Notes: generated from the letters alone by a model not told the origin. Shown: positions 1 through 9,103, counted from the stretch's first letter. The stretch: 64,000 bases of DNA from Endozoicomonas sp. GU-1 (GCF_027366395.1 NZ_CP114771.1:1302001-1366000); one strand, 5' to 3'. Numbers and translations: made by a program.

Positions 1-1107
1 ATGCCTCAAAGAATTGCAGATGGAATGGGACAGCATCATTTCCAGCATCAGCCACCCAAACAACCTGAGCCTGTCAAAGGTTGCCTTGGCAGGCACCCTG
101 TAACTCCAGAGACAGGACAACGTTATGTGAACGCAAACACCGCCAGGGCCGTCAATGGGAAAACTCAGAGGCATCTTTTGCAGCGAAACGCTAACTCCAA
201 TACAGCCCTTTATCTGCAGCAAGCAGCACCTGTTACCTTTCAGGGGGCCACTATCGATAAAGAGTACAACTACCCGATCGTGCCTAAAAAAGATTTACTT
301 AAGGTCAGGAAGTTAGGCAAAGGGACTTATGGCTCAGTGGTACTTGTGATACACAGATATACCCATCAATACCTTGCCCTGAAAATGGTGGGTAACGATA
401 CTGATCGCAGGCAAGAGTGTGCACAGTTGATAAGAATTCAACGGGCAATAGCAAAAATCCATGGTAGCACAGAGAATATTGTCAACCTTATTTCCCTGAG
501 TCGAGGAAGGTCAGATAGAAAATATGTTCTTATGGAGTATGGGGGGCGGGATTTACTGGGCTCATCAAAAAAGTATGGCCGTTTCAGGGGGAACGAGCTT
601 AAAAGAACTTTTTTCCAGGCTGTTAAGGGCGTTAACACCCTGTTTAGAGCCGGTTACCAGCATCATGACATTAAACCTGCAAATATCCTGATTAGTAGAA
701 AAGGTGTTGTGAAGATCTGCGATTTCGGCCTGGCCGAAAAAATGGGCAGGGGAACTCAAATTGGCAGAGGAACACCAGAGTATATGCCTCCGGAAAAACT
801 GTATGATTTGCACGGCGGCCCCATTGACAGAGCTGATTCCTGGTCCCTGGGGTGTACATTTGCTGAACTGCGCTTAGGTTACCCTGTCATGATCGGTACT
901 CGCACTATATGGGAAAGTCACAAGTTCCCTGGTGAGACAATAGCTCATCTGAAAACGATGCGAGAAGAGGCATACCAGCAGCTTCTGCAACGGGAAGGCA
1001 GGCAGGCAGCTGAGTTATTCAGGGCATTAACGAAGCTGCATCCTGGTGACCGGCTGTCCACCACCCAGGCGCTGAAGCACCCTTACTTTGCTGCTTGCTA
1101 TTCTTGA
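1..1107 (+). CDS. Eukaryotic-like Ser/Thr protein kinase (possibly 5'-truncated by window edge)
   Basis: A protein kinase catalytic domain fills residues about 95-365. Visible motifs are a glycine-rich loop LGKGTYGSV (105-113), the ATP-anchoring Lys in LALKMVG (K128), a catalytic loop HHDIKPAN (221-228, HRD variant with Asp and Asn kept), DFG (241-243), and a TPEYMPPEK activation-segment end. It should therefore be able to phosphorylate Ser/Thr residues. Residues 1-90 are low-complexity with no recognised domain, and no signal peptide or membrane segment is seen, so it is a soluble protein and may be secreted as an effector (inference). The ATG is the first base of the window, so the true start may lie upstream. 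It is followed 35 bp later by a longer paralog on the same strand; the kinase halves align closely, which indicates tandem duplication. Confidence 0.85.
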   Translation: MPQRIADGMGQHHFQHQPPKQPEPVKGCLGRHPVTPETGQRYVNANTARAVNGKTQRHLLQRNANSNTALYLQQAAPVTFQGATIDKEYNYPIVPKKDLLKVRKLGKGTYGSVVLVIHRYTHQYLALKMVGNDTDRRQECAQLIRIQRAIAKIHGSTENIVNLISLSRGRSDRKYVLMEYGGRDLLGSSKKYGRFRGNELKRTFFQAVKGVNTLFRAGYQHHDIKPANILISRKGVVKICDFGLAEKMGRGTQIGRGTPEYMPPEKLYDLHGGPIDRADSWSLGCTFAELRLGYPVMIGTRTIWESHKFPGETIAHLKTMREEAYQQLLQREGRQAAELFRALTKLHPGDRLSTTQALKHPYFAACYS

Positions 1108-1142
1108 TATATTCAGAAAGATACATAGCATCGGATCATAAC

Positions 1143-3104
1143 ATGGAACGTTTCAACGTAACCTCGCCCTTAAATATAAACCCTGAACAAATCAATCTGG
1201 CTGAACCAAAAGCAGCCAATTATTCGGGGATCGAAGAAAATAAAAGCACCAAGATACTGAATAGCGATGGAAAACTGGTCTCTAAATGGGGACGGCGTAT
1301 TGAAAATCACTTTAATAAAACGTTTATTGACGAAAAAAAATCCGTCCCGAAAGCCAAGATGTATAAATTTGAAAAAGGCATAACCAACAGACGTATCGAA
1401 GTATTAATGGAAGAAGTTCAAGAAGATCAGGAAGGTAAAAACAGATCAAACCACGTTGACAGTATTTTAAAACTTCCCGATGAAATACCAGAAGAGTGTA
1501 CTTTTTTTGACAAGAATCAGTTCAGGAAGCTGATCGAATCAGATACTGAAGTCTATCTCTCCCATGAAATCCATCGTTGCAAATCGGGTGCAAGCCTTAT
1601 TGCATTAAAAAAAGAAGTCAACCGGCTTAAGGCAGGCAATAAGCTATCAGCCAACGTGATCGATTCACTCAATCAGAAAATACATGATCAGATGGCAGTT
1701 CTGGTGAAGGCCATGCCGAACCATCTTAAAAGCATCCCCTACGATGGAGACCCGGAAAAAGACTTTAATATGGCTATAAAAAAGTGCCATGCCATCAAAA
1801 ACCTGTTTAATGCCGCTGAGCATATTGAGAAAAACCTGGCTGTCAGGCTTGAAAAAGAAATATGTGAGATGATGGTTAATACATTCTCAAGCGATGTAAG
1901 TGAAATCAAAAAGTTATGCCTTGCCCGGAACAATCTGAAAGAGAGTGAACAATTATCAAAAAATATTCAGAATTTAAGAGAAGAAACAGTAGAACCATTT
2001 CTTAAGACAATTTCCGTAAATCCAGAAAAACACTGTCAGAAAATTCAAGGCAGTACAGAAAAAGCAATAACGGAATTAGAAAATCAACGCAAGATAACCC
2101 CTGACAATACAAGCAACCTGAACAACAAAGTCAGTAAAAGTTCGATAACAGAGAGCACTGAAACGCCTCTTGTGCAAAAAGATGGGCAGTCCAATGTGCT
2201 TCTTGATCTTCAACCAGCTGAACCTATCACTTTTCAGGGTGCCCCAATCGATCCTGAGTACAACTGTGCGATCATACCCAAAAAAGAGTTAAAAAAGCTC
2301 AAGACATTAGGCAAAGGAGGTTTTGGCTCTGTTGCTCTCGTAAAACACAAACGTACCAATCAACAATTCGCCCTTAAAATTGTTGGTGATGAGACTGCGC
2401 GCAGAGATGAGTGTGCAAAAATGGTAAGAATTCAGCGGGCAATAGCAGCAACCGGTGAGAGCACAGAGAATATTGTCAACCTTGTTTCCCTGAGTCGTGG
2501 CAAATCCGATCAAAAATACATTCTTATGGAATATGGCGGTCATGATTTACTGGACTCATTAGAACAGGATGGTCTTTTTAGAGGTGAAGAACTGAAAAGC
2601 ACTTTTTTTCAGGCAACCATGGGTATTAACACGCTATTTAAAGCCGGCTATCAACATCATGATATTAAACCTGAAAATATTCTGATCAATGGAAAAGGTC
2701 TGGTGAAGATATGCGACTTCGGGTTTTCAGCAAAAATGGACAGGGCCACTCCAGTTCTCAGCGGAACACCAGATTATATATCACCGGAAAAACTGTATAA
2801 CTTGACCAAAAAACCTAATGTCAGAGCAGACTCCTGGGCCCTGGGATGTACTTTTGCTGAAATGTGTTTAGGTGGTGATCCTGTAATGCCTGTTACTCAA
2901 GATATGTGGGAACATAAGACGTCTTATAAAGAGGCTTTAGCCCAGCTAACAGAAGCAAGAGAGGATGCTTACCAGAAACTTCTGGAAGTGGAAGGCGAAC
3001 AGGCTGCGGATTTTTTCAGGGCGCTGACAGAGCCAGATCCCAAGAAGCGCCTGTCCCCCACTGAAGCGCTTGAGCACCCTTACTTTGCGTCTTACCATTC
3101 CTGA
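1143..3104 (+). CDS. Eukaryotic-like Ser/Thr protein kinase with long N-terminal extension
   Basis: The C-terminal third is a full kinase domain: LGKGGFGSV near residue 389, Lys in FALKIVG, catalytic HHDIKPEN near 504, DFG near 525, and TPDYISPEK before the conserved ADSWALGC helix. All catalytic residues are present. The first ~370 residues are charged, helical and Lys/Glu-rich with no recognised domain; they may be a targeting or substrate-binding region (inference). The reading frame opens at 1095, overlapping the previous gene, but the ATG at 1143 starting MERFNV is the more natural start. The neighbour at 1-1107 is a shorter paralog: both share the preamble TFQGA-ID-EYN before the kinase domain and the same C-terminal HPYFA ending. 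Confidence 0.87.
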   Translation: MERFNVTSPLNINPEQINLAEPKAANYSGIEENKSTKILNSDGKLVSKWGRRIENHFNKTFIDEKKSVPKAKMYKFEKGITNRRIEVLMEEVQEDQEGKNRSNHVDSILKLPDEIPEECTFFDKNQFRKLIESDTEVYLSHEIHRCKSGASLIALKKEVNRLKAGNKLSANVIDSLNQKIHDQMAVLVKAMPNHLKSIPYDGDPEKDFNMAIKKCHAIKNLFNAAEHIEKNLAVRLEKEICEMMVNTFSSDVSEIKKLCLARNNLKESEQLSKNIQNLREETVEPFLKTISVNPEKHCQKIQGSTEKAITELENQRKITPDNTSNLNNKVSKSSITESTETPLVQKDGQSNVLLDLQPAEPITFQGAPIDPEYNCAIIPKKELKKLKTLGKGGFGSVALVKHKRTNQQFALKIVGDETARRDECAKMVRIQRAIAATGESTENIVNLVSLSRGKSDQKYILMEYGGHDLLDSLEQDGLFRGEELKSTFFQATMGINTLFKAGYQHHDIKPENILINGKGLVKICDFGFSAKMDRATPVLSGTPDYISPEKLYNLTKKPNVRADSWALGCTFAEMCLGGDPVMPVTQDMWEHKTSYKEALAQLTEAREDAYQKLLEVEGEQAADFFRALTEPDPKKRLSPTEALEHPYFASYHS

Positions 3105-3425
3105 CAAGAAGCAACTCTAGTGCTCCATTTATCCAGATCCGAGTCGCCACGACAGGCATCGATAAAGTCTCTCCTGACTTAAGTTGTCTGTTGACCGGAA
3201 TGCCAAAAGCATATTTGTTGATAATGAGATCGACCCAGACAGAAAGCCCCAGCGTTCCTTAAAATTGAACTTATTGCTGACTTGATAATCAAACGAAGTT
3301 GCCGGTTTACCACTTCTTAATAATAATCTGAGTAACATCACCCTTGATCTACAAGGATTATTATCTTCGAGTCGGAAAAAGACTGGTCATCCTGTAAATT
3401 AACTGAAAATTTATGAGATTATATT
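3105..3425. other. Intergenic region without a supported gene
   Basis: A 321-bp spacer after the kinase pair. A 70-codon minus-strand frame (3129-3341) is open but has no recognisable domain, no good start context and no partner, so it is not called. The last 60 bases are AT-rich and likely hold the promoter of the next gene. No terminator hairpin with a T-run was seen. Confidence 0.5.
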
Positions 3426-4643
3426 ATGCAGCCAGTAAACTCCCTAACCAAACTAGCTGAGCCTTCTAATTATTCAATGGCTGGAGAGAGCTCAGATAAT
3501 AAGCGCTCAGATAATAACAGCCCAACAAATAAATACATTAATTACAGCTCACCTGAAAGATCAGGTAAAAACACACAAAAAACTCTAGCCGAGCATGAGA
3601 CAATTACTGTTATTGATCCTAAGGTTACTCACGATCCTGAACCAAACGTTTCAGCTTCTTTGCTACCATCTGCATCATATCCATCTTTAGGTGCTGAATC
3701 AGAAACAACCAGTTTTGATGCTAAATCAGAAGCTATCGTCATGGATATTATCAGAGAAATGAAGTCAAAAATTTCGGCTGATATTTCTCTCCCGGATGGC
3801 TGGAAAATAATGCCAGAGAAAACACCATGCAGCGACCTTATTGAAGGATTAGTAATTGACAATACTGGAATGCCTCGAATTCAATACAGTGGAAAAACAG
3901 CCATTCATGATGCTTACTTAATTGCACGCCAACTAAATTACGAGAACTCTTTACAAAAACGGACTGAAATTCAATCTGCTGAATTAATTAAAGAACAGCA
4001 ATTGGCAGCTTATAGTCAGCTAAAAGAACTGATGGGCGCAGAAGTTTTTAAGTGTTTTGCCGTCCAGCTTGATAACATATTATATAATGGTATGGCTCAT
4101 CTGGGTTATGGATCACGTCTTTTTGCACAAGTTGACACAGTCTTAAACTGGTACGATACAGAACAAAACAAATCAAATGTTGAACAATTTTTGCATGGTG
4201 AATTTAAAGGAACGAAAGCAGCTATTAAACTTGAGCAATTCATCGAAATGTTCGTTATCCATGAGGATTTAGATTTAATAACAAGTCTTTGTACAGAACA
4301 AGATATTGGAATTTCCAACGCAATGTTCAGACCAATTCAAAATCAAGGCGACATTTATCAGCAATGGAAGCAAATAAGAGACAATTCACAATCTCATCAA
4401 CACGTTACACAAAATGCACCTCTAACAAGATACCACTCAAAGGAGCGTATTTGTACAAGAGAAGATATTAGACTTGCCGAAGCAAGGACTGGATTAAATC
4501 CAAATCAAGAAAACATTTATGAGCAACGGAAGCAAAGAAGAAACAATCCACAATCTGATCAACACGATACACAATCTGATCAACACGATACACAAGGTGA
4601 ATATTATGCAAGATTCCGCGCAAAGGAGTGTATTATATTCTAG
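3426..4643 (+). CDS. Hypothetical protein with C-terminal tandem repeat
   Basis: The family was not recognised. The 405-residue protein is hydrophilic, has no signal peptide or membrane segment, and has a Ser/Asn-rich, probably disordered first 90 residues. Residues about 95-310 look globular and helical. The C-terminus carries two diverged copies of a unit (IYQQWKQIRDN / IYEQRKQRRNN) and then a short exact tandem of SDQHDTQ, reflected in DNA as a repeated 21-bp unit near 4555-4592. Base composition is AT-richer than the tRNA and core-gene region downstream, consistent with an accessory gene. It follows the kinase pair on the same strand with a 321-bp gap, so it probably has its own promoter. 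A secreted effector is one possibility but nothing in the sequence proves it. Confidence 0.6.
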   Translation: MQPVNSLTKLAEPSNYSMAGESSDNKRSDNNSPTNKYINYSSPERSGKNTQKTLAEHETITVIDPKVTHDPEPNVSASLLPSASYPSLGAESETTSFDAKSEAIVMDIIREMKSKISADISLPDGWKIMPEKTPCSDLIEGLVIDNTGMPRIQYSGKTAIHDAYLIARQLNYENSLQKRTEIQSAELIKEQQLAAYSQLKELMGAEVFKCFAVQLDNILYNGMAHLGYGSRLFAQVDTVLNWYDTEQNKSNVEQFLHGEFKGTKAAIKLEQFIEMFVIHEDLDLITSLCTEQDIGISNAMFRPIQNQGDIYQQWKQIRDNSQSHQHVTQNAPLTRYHSKERICTREDIRLAEARTGLNPNQENIYEQRKQRRNNPQSDQHDTQSDQHDTQGEYYARFRAKECIIF

Positions 4644-4731
4644 GGATGATCTGAACTAACCGAACTTAATACGTACTATCTATCTGATTCGATAGTTTTA
4701 GATTTCTTGGCAAAACGCTAGAAAAGATAAA

Positions 4732-4824
4732 TGGCGGTGAGGGAGGGATTCGAACCCTCGATACGGCTACAAACCGTATACTCCCTTAGCAGGGGAGCGC
4801 CTTCAGCCTCTCGGCCACCTCACC
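4732..4824 (-). tRNA. tRNA-Ser (anticodon GCU)
   Basis: Read on the minus strand this folds as a class II tRNA. It has an acceptor stem GGTGAGG, a long variable arm as expected for serine, a T-arm GGTTCGAATCC, discriminator G and an encoded CCA end (4732-4734). The anticodon loop CTGCTAA between CTCCC/GGGAG stems gives anticodon GCU, decoding AGC/AGU. It is the last of three tRNAs on the minus strand. Serine-GCU beside arginine-ACG genes is also the arrangement of the serV-argVYZQ cluster of E. coli, although the order here is Arg-Arg-Ser. Confidence 0.95.
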
Positions 4825-4833
4825 GTTTTAATA

Positions 4834-4910
4834 TGGCGCGCTCGGGAGGATTCGAACCTCCGACCGCCTGGTTCGTAGCCAGGTACTCTATCCAGCTGAG
4901 CTACGAGCGC
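4834..4910 (-). tRNA. tRNA-Arg (anticodon ACG)
   Basis: This is a 77-nt class I tRNA on the minus strand with acceptor stem GCGCTCG/CGAGCGC, discriminator G, an encoded CCA, and a T-loop GGTTCGAATCC. The anticodon loop CTACGAA flanked by CCTGG/CCAGG gives ACG, normally edited to ICG to read CGU/CGC/CGA. It lies 9 bp from the tRNA-Ser and is a sequence-identical copy of the tRNA at 4974-5050, so the three are probably one transcript. Confidence 0.96.
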
Positions 4911-4973
4911 GTTGTTTGAAGCGACGTGAAAGATATTTGAATCAATTCAATCCGTCAATCACTTTTGTTGACT

Positions 4974-5050
4974 TGGCGCGCTCGGGAGGATTCGAACCTC
5001 CGACCGCCTGGTTCGTAGCCAGGTACTCTATCCAGCTGAGCTACGAGCGC
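4974..5050 (-). tRNA. tRNA-Arg (anticodon ACG), second copy
   Basis: This copy is identical over its full 77 nt to the tRNA-Arg at 4834-4910, including the encoded CCA. It is the first gene of the minus-strand tRNA group, so the promoter should lie just above 5051. The 63-bp spacer between the two copies is unique sequence. Confidence 0.96.
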
Positions 5051-5293
5051 CCTGCGTCAACGGAGGCAAACTATAGAGATTTCATTGGGTTGAGTCAAAT
5101 ACGGTTTTTACGGATCTGTTCATATCTCACTGTTTCCTGAACTTTGTAATGTAATCGTTGTCATAAGAGTCAGGGTATCAAGCTGCCTCCGTACTGCCTT
5201 GTTTTTTTTATTCAAAAACATCAGATGAATACGTTGGAATGAAAAAAACGATTTCTCCACCAAATACACAATCTGGTCTTGAGAAACCCAATT

Positions 5294-6520
5294 ATGGACA
5301 ATTTAGCTTCCACGCCCGGTATATCACTTCCTTCCTCAGTGCCTCTCAAGCACCCTAATTTAAGGGATGTGAGCATTTGTCCATCCTGTCAGGAGTCTTG
5401 TTTTCAGGGCAGAAAAGTCAATCTGGTGCAAAGAAGGCCTGAGCATGGAACGATTCCAGAAGATCCCGCACAATGCCCGGTATGCAAGAAAGCCGTTGAT
5501 TCACGAAATCTTTCTCCTGCTACCCTGGCCAATGAAATTTCCAAACTCCGGGAAAACCAATGCCATGACCTGAGAGTCGCCCTGAGCATAGACGATCACA
5601 TGGCGGCCACAGTAATTCGGGACCTGATGGATAAAGGTGCCATTTTGCCTCTTGAAGAGCGGTCCCGGGCCTTGAAAGAAGCTCTAGGGATTACTGACTA
5701 TGAGGCGTCTTGTTACCAATGCATGAAGCATATTGCCCTGCAGATTTTGCCCTATTCACTTACAAAGCCAATGGGTATGTACCCGGTTATGCCCAGACAT
5801 GCCACCGCCTTATGGCAAATGGGTGTCAGCCTCTCGCCGGAAGAACTGCATCAGGCTCTGATCGTTTTACTGCAATCAATTGAAAGTGATGACGGCGATC
5901 CAAGCAACCATCGTCGTCTGATTCAGGAAGACCATATCAAATTACTGGTTCAGATCGCAGAGACCATTCCCAGTGAACAGTTGTCCGGGATCATGCAACC
6001 AATATTCAATTCTGAAGATGAAGTCAGTATGGGATATATCACGCTCTTGCAGGGAATAGCTTCCGCCCCATCCTCCCATCGGCTGCTTGATGCCGCTTGC
6101 AATGATCTGGACATGGAACAAAAGTCCATTATTATGAGAATCACCCTGACGCTCAACAGTGATGAAGGCAGCAAGCTCTTTCGCTCCCTGAAAAACAGAA
6201 ATGGCTCCCTGACACCAGAAGAACTGCCCAAAGCCCTGAAGGAAGTCCTGGGGAGAAACAGTTCCTGCTCTGACACCCTTTACGATTGCGTTATTGACTA
6301 TGCTAACGACCTGTTTGATCTGGGTGCCCGTCTGGACCAGCTTGAGTGGGAAGAGGCGATGCACAAAGCAAACGAGCTAAAATACAATCGGGATAAGATG
6401 ATGGGTGATCTTCACATCGCCTTCCTGAAACGCGACGAGACAGCGTTCAGATTGTGGGGGATCAACTCAAATGGATGCTCTGCTGGATTAATTCCCCCAC
6501 CAGTGCGCTATCAGCTTTGA
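5294..6520 (+). CDS. Cys-rich N-terminal (zinc-finger-like) helical protein
   Basis: The family is unknown. A cysteine cluster near the N-terminus has CPSC at about 29-32, a further Cys at 36 and CPVC at 61-64. This looks like a two-knuckle zinc-binding module of the kind seen at the N-termini of the RING/ankyrin proteins at 22-31 kb. The remaining ~340 residues are predicted to be all-helical, with several LPPEELHQAL-type segments (LPLEERSRALKEALG, LSPEELHQAL, LTPEELPKALKEVLG) that look like degenerate helical repeats. The frame is open from a TTG at 5279, but the ATG at 5294 is preferred. Its stop overlaps the stop of the convergent J-domain gene by 10 bp. No signal peptide or membrane segment is seen. 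Confidence 0.65.
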   Translation: MDNLASTPGISLPSSVPLKHPNLRDVSICPSCQESCFQGRKVNLVQRRPEHGTIPEDPAQCPVCKKAVDSRNLSPATLANEISKLRENQCHDLRVALSIDDHMAATVIRDLMDKGAILPLEERSRALKEALGITDYEASCYQCMKHIALQILPYSLTKPMGMYPVMPRHATALWQMGVSLSPEELHQALIVLLQSIESDDGDPSNHRRLIQEDHIKLLVQIAETIPSEQLSGIMQPIFNSEDEVSMGYITLLQGIASAPSSHRLLDAACNDLDMEQKSIIMRITLTLNSDEGSKLFRSLKNRNGSLTPEELPKALKEVLGRNSSCSDTLYDCVIDYANDLFDLGARLDQLEWEEAMHKANELKYNRDKMMGDLHIAFLKRDETAFRLWGINSNGCSAGLIPPPVRYQL

Positions 6521-7497
6521 CCTTTGAACAAATCTGAATCTTCGATCAGGTGCCTGTTTGCCTCAGTAATTATTTGAAAAGTCTTGTTACTCTCATCAAC
6601 GTTTCCAGGGTTTTTATCAGGATGAAACCTTAGTGCCAGCTTCCGGTAGGCTTTTTTTACATCATTCAGGCTGGCACCTTCCGACAACCCCAATGCATTA
6701 AGTGACTGTCGATTCTTTTGGACCATCTGCTCGGCAGAGAGTTTGCGCGGGGCACCTTTTGGGTGAATTTTCCCGACCGACTGGCGCAGATAATCTACGT
6801 TGCCATCGGACTCTCTGATCAGGTTATCCACTACTGCCCGAGCTTCCTCCGGGGAAAAGCCTTTTTTCTCAATTTGTTCAATCATCCAGGGGCGCAGTGT
6901 GTTGGCATTTTTATCACTTTGGGCATGAGGAGCATCAGAAACCCACTGCTGAAACCGGTTCAGGTCTGAGCCAGCGATGTTCAGCGCATTAACAATGGCT
7001 TCATGGGACCGGTCCGGGCGGTAGCCTTTGGCGGTGAATTGCCCCATTGCCCATTGATAATTTTGCCGCTGCAGTTCTCGAAAGGCAGACTGTGGGGTCA
7101 ATGGCGTGGTGTTAACCATGATTTCCACCGAGCGATAATCATAGCCGCACTGGTTTAACACCCGTTCTGCCATCACCCTGGCAACAGAGGGGGCATAACC
7201 TTTGCCCTGAAATTGGTGGGTAGCCCAGTTAAACCACTGCAGCCGAAGAATCGCTGTACTGGCTGGCGGGTTAATCACGCCACTCTTGTTGACTGGCTGG
7301 AAAACCACGCCATTTATCACGTAGCCAGCTATTTTTTTGTTACGGTATTGTTTGGGAAGAAGATCCCTTTTAGGAACCGGATCCGCTTTACTGACTTTTC
7401 GTCCGAACTTTTTCCCGGATGCCGTCTCCTGACCCTGGGGTTTACCTTCCAGATGGTAAACACTATGTAGCCCGCCAATGCCATTCATGCCATCCAT
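6511..7497 (-). CDS. J-domain protein with three UBA-like repeats
   Basis: The C-terminal ~60 residues are a J-domain: LGLSEGASLNDVKKAYRKLA, then the HPD tripeptide (about 292-294) in RFHPDKNPGN. Such a domain stimulates the ATPase of an Hsp70. Ahead of it are three related ~34-residue helical units, near 96-129, 154-188 and 206-242. Each starts with a KGY/KGF-x-P turn followed by an Ala-rich helix and a GxD/GNVD turn, resembling eukaryotic ubiquitin-associated (UBA) domains. There are no Gly/Phe or zinc regions, so it is not DnaJ itself. The start is the ATG at 7497, placed 8 bases after a good AAAAGGAAA ribosome site; a TTG lies just upstream. An effector or specialised co-chaperone role is inferred. 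Confidence 0.75.
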   Translation of the reverse strand: MDGMNGIGGLHSVYHLEGKPQGQETASGKKFGRKVSKADPVPKRDLLPKQYRNKKIAGYVINGVVFQPVNKSGVINPPASTAILRLQWFNWATHQFQGKGYAPSVARVMAERVLNQCGYDYRSVEIMVNTTPLTPQSAFRELQRQNYQWAMGQFTAKGYRPDRSHEAIVNALNIAGSDLNRFQQWVSDAPHAQSDKNANTLRPWMIEQIEKKGFSPEEARAVVDNLIRESDGNVDYLRQSVGKIHPKGAPRKLSAEQMVQKNRQSLNALGLSEGASLNDVKKAYRKLALRFHPDKNPGNVDESNKTFQIITEANRHLIEDSDLFKGQS

Positions 7498-7564
7498 CAA
7501 TTGTTTCCTTTTCCCAGTGATATTTAGTCAGGTTATCGGAGCAACGGTTGGCAGTTTTAATTCA

Positions 7565-7586
7565 GGCAGCCTTTCGGAAGGCTGCC
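7565..7586. terminator. Intergenic hairpin
   Basis: A perfect 9-bp stem GGCAGCCTT/AAGGCTGCC closes a TCGG loop just past the 3' end of the MATE gene and upstream of the J-domain gene. There is no clean T-run on either side, so termination by this hairpin alone is uncertain. Confidence 0.45.
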
Positions 7587-7635
7587 CACAGGCAAGGACC
7601 ACAGTGGGTTCCGGAAACAAAACACAACGCCAGCA

Positions 7636-9039
7636 TTAAGTACGACAGACTCCTGAGTTGCCCACTTTATTATTCGCTGTTGCCACATCTTTACCCATCA
7701 TCATTTCAGGTGTTGCCCGGTAAAACAGCGTGACACTGAGGGCAAACGTCAGCAGTTCGGCTACCGGCAGGGCAAGAAAGGCACCTTCAAGCCCCAGAGT
7801 TTTCCAGAATAGAATGATCAGCACCAATGGCAATACCAGAGAGCGACTGATAGCAATCAGGGCCGACTGGGTAGCCGCATGCATACCGGTAAAATAGCCG
7901 GACAGGGTAATGTTGATACCGTTAAACAGAAATGCCGGCCAGATGACGGCAATGATCGACATGGTCAGCGCCAGCGTGGCCACTTCGTCACTCTGAATAA
8001 AGACACTGGCCAGCTCCTCAGGATAAATCAGCAGAGCCATCGCAAAGGTAATACCCACCATAATGGCAAGACCAACAGCCAGTCTCACAAAGCTGACAAT
8101 ACGCTCTGGCTTTCTGGCACCGAAGTTAACGCTGACAAGAGGCCCCAGGGCTTCAGCAGTGCCGTATGCCACCATGATGCTGAGCCACAGGATATAATTG
8201 ACAATGGTAAAGGCGGCAACGCCGGTAGTGCCTGCTTCAATAATCAGAATCCAGTTAATAACGAACATGAGCAGTCCACCGGACATCTCATTTATAAACT
8301 CGGAAAAGCCATTGTAAGCAGCCCGGAACAACTCAGACCAGGAACCATAGGGTTTAATCAACCGAATGCGGGCCTGCCTGCCAAAGAAACGTACCATCAG
8401 AAACGCAGTACCCAGCGTATAAGCGATACCACTGGCAAATGCTGCGCCACTGACACCCCAGCCCCACATTTTGATAAACAACGCATCCAGTACAATGTTC
8501 GTAAAGGCGGTAAGCACCAGCCCGGCCAGGGCATAATTTGGCGCATCATCAACCCGGGCAAAATACGATAAGGTATAAGCCAGCCCCATGAACAACATAA
8601 AAGGCGAGATTATACGGATATATTCCGTGGTCAAAGGCAGTGCTTCCTCGTCGGCTCCCACAAAAGCCGCGATATCCCCAGCGAAAAAGTGTGCCAGGCT
8701 GGACACTGTGAGGGCAAAGATAACAATCACCGTCAGGGATTTGGTAAAAATATTGGACGCCCTGCGTGTATCTCCCCCCCCCCCCAGGGCTTTACCGGCA
8801 ACCACCGCACCACCTACCAGCATCATGACACACAGGCCAAAGAACACCGAATACAGTGGTACCACCAGGTTAACCGCGGCCAGGGCTGTTGCCCCCACGT
8901 AATTCCAGACAAAGATACCATCAACAATACCCGCTGAAGACAGCGCTACCAGACCCAGTATGGATGGCACCACAAAACGGAAAAAATCCACCGTGGTGCA
9001 ACCGGAAGTCATCGTTTCATCAGTAGTGTGAACTGACAT
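7636..9039 (-). CDS. MATE family multidrug efflux protein
   Basis: The 467-residue polytopic inner-membrane protein has about 12 hydrophobic helices and the two-half organisation of the MATE family, which exports drugs or metabolites using a Na+ or H+ gradient. The opening (DFFRFVVPSILGLVALSSAGIVDGIFVWNYVG) matches the first MATE helix, with the conserved Asp and the helix-break pattern of the NorM/MepA branch. Length is normal for the family. A run of twelve G on the coding strand (plus-strand C at 8774-8785) encodes a tetraglycine in a cytoplasmic loop and stays in frame. The divergent TetR gene and operator-like palindromes upstream suggest the regulator controls this exporter. The substrate cannot be read from sequence. 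Confidence 0.9.
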   Translation of the reverse strand: MSVHTTDETMTSGCTTVDFFRFVVPSILGLVALSSAGIVDGIFVWNYVGATALAAVNLVVPLYSVFFGLCVMMLVGGAVVAGKALGGGGDTRRASNIFTKSLTVIVIFALTVSSLAHFFAGDIAAFVGADEEALPLTTEYIRIISPFMLFMGLAYTLSYFARVDDAPNYALAGLVLTAFTNIVLDALFIKMWGWGVSGAAFASGIAYTLGTAFLMVRFFGRQARIRLIKPYGSWSELFRAAYNGFSEFINEMSGGLLMFVINWILIIEAGTTGVAAFTIVNYILWLSIMVAYGTAEALGPLVSVNFGARKPERIVSFVRLAVGLAIMVGITFAMALLIYPEELASVFIQSDEVATLALTMSIIAVIWPAFLFNGINITLSGYFTGMHAATQSALIAISRSLVLPLVLIILFWKTLGLEGAFLALPVAELLTFALSVTLFYRATPEMMMGKDVATANNKVGNSGVCRT

Positions 9040-9103
9040 AGGCGTTTCCTTATTGCGGCATTAGATTAACCCGCAATGCTTTGGTTCCTTTGGTTGATCA
9101 ATA

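Noticed and set aside
3129-3341. 70-codon minus-strand frame after the kinase pair
   Set aside because: No domain, no start signal and no homolog recognised.
4555-4592. Short direct repeats as a CRISPR array
   Set aside because: Units are only 21 bp, directly adjacent and in frame, encoding SDQHDTQ; no spacers.
4731-5140. Two short plus-strand open frames with a common GGFEPPTAWF motif
   Set aside because: They overlap and are antisense to the tRNA-Ser and the duplicated tRNA-Arg genes; the motif is the T-arm and anticodon arm read as protein.
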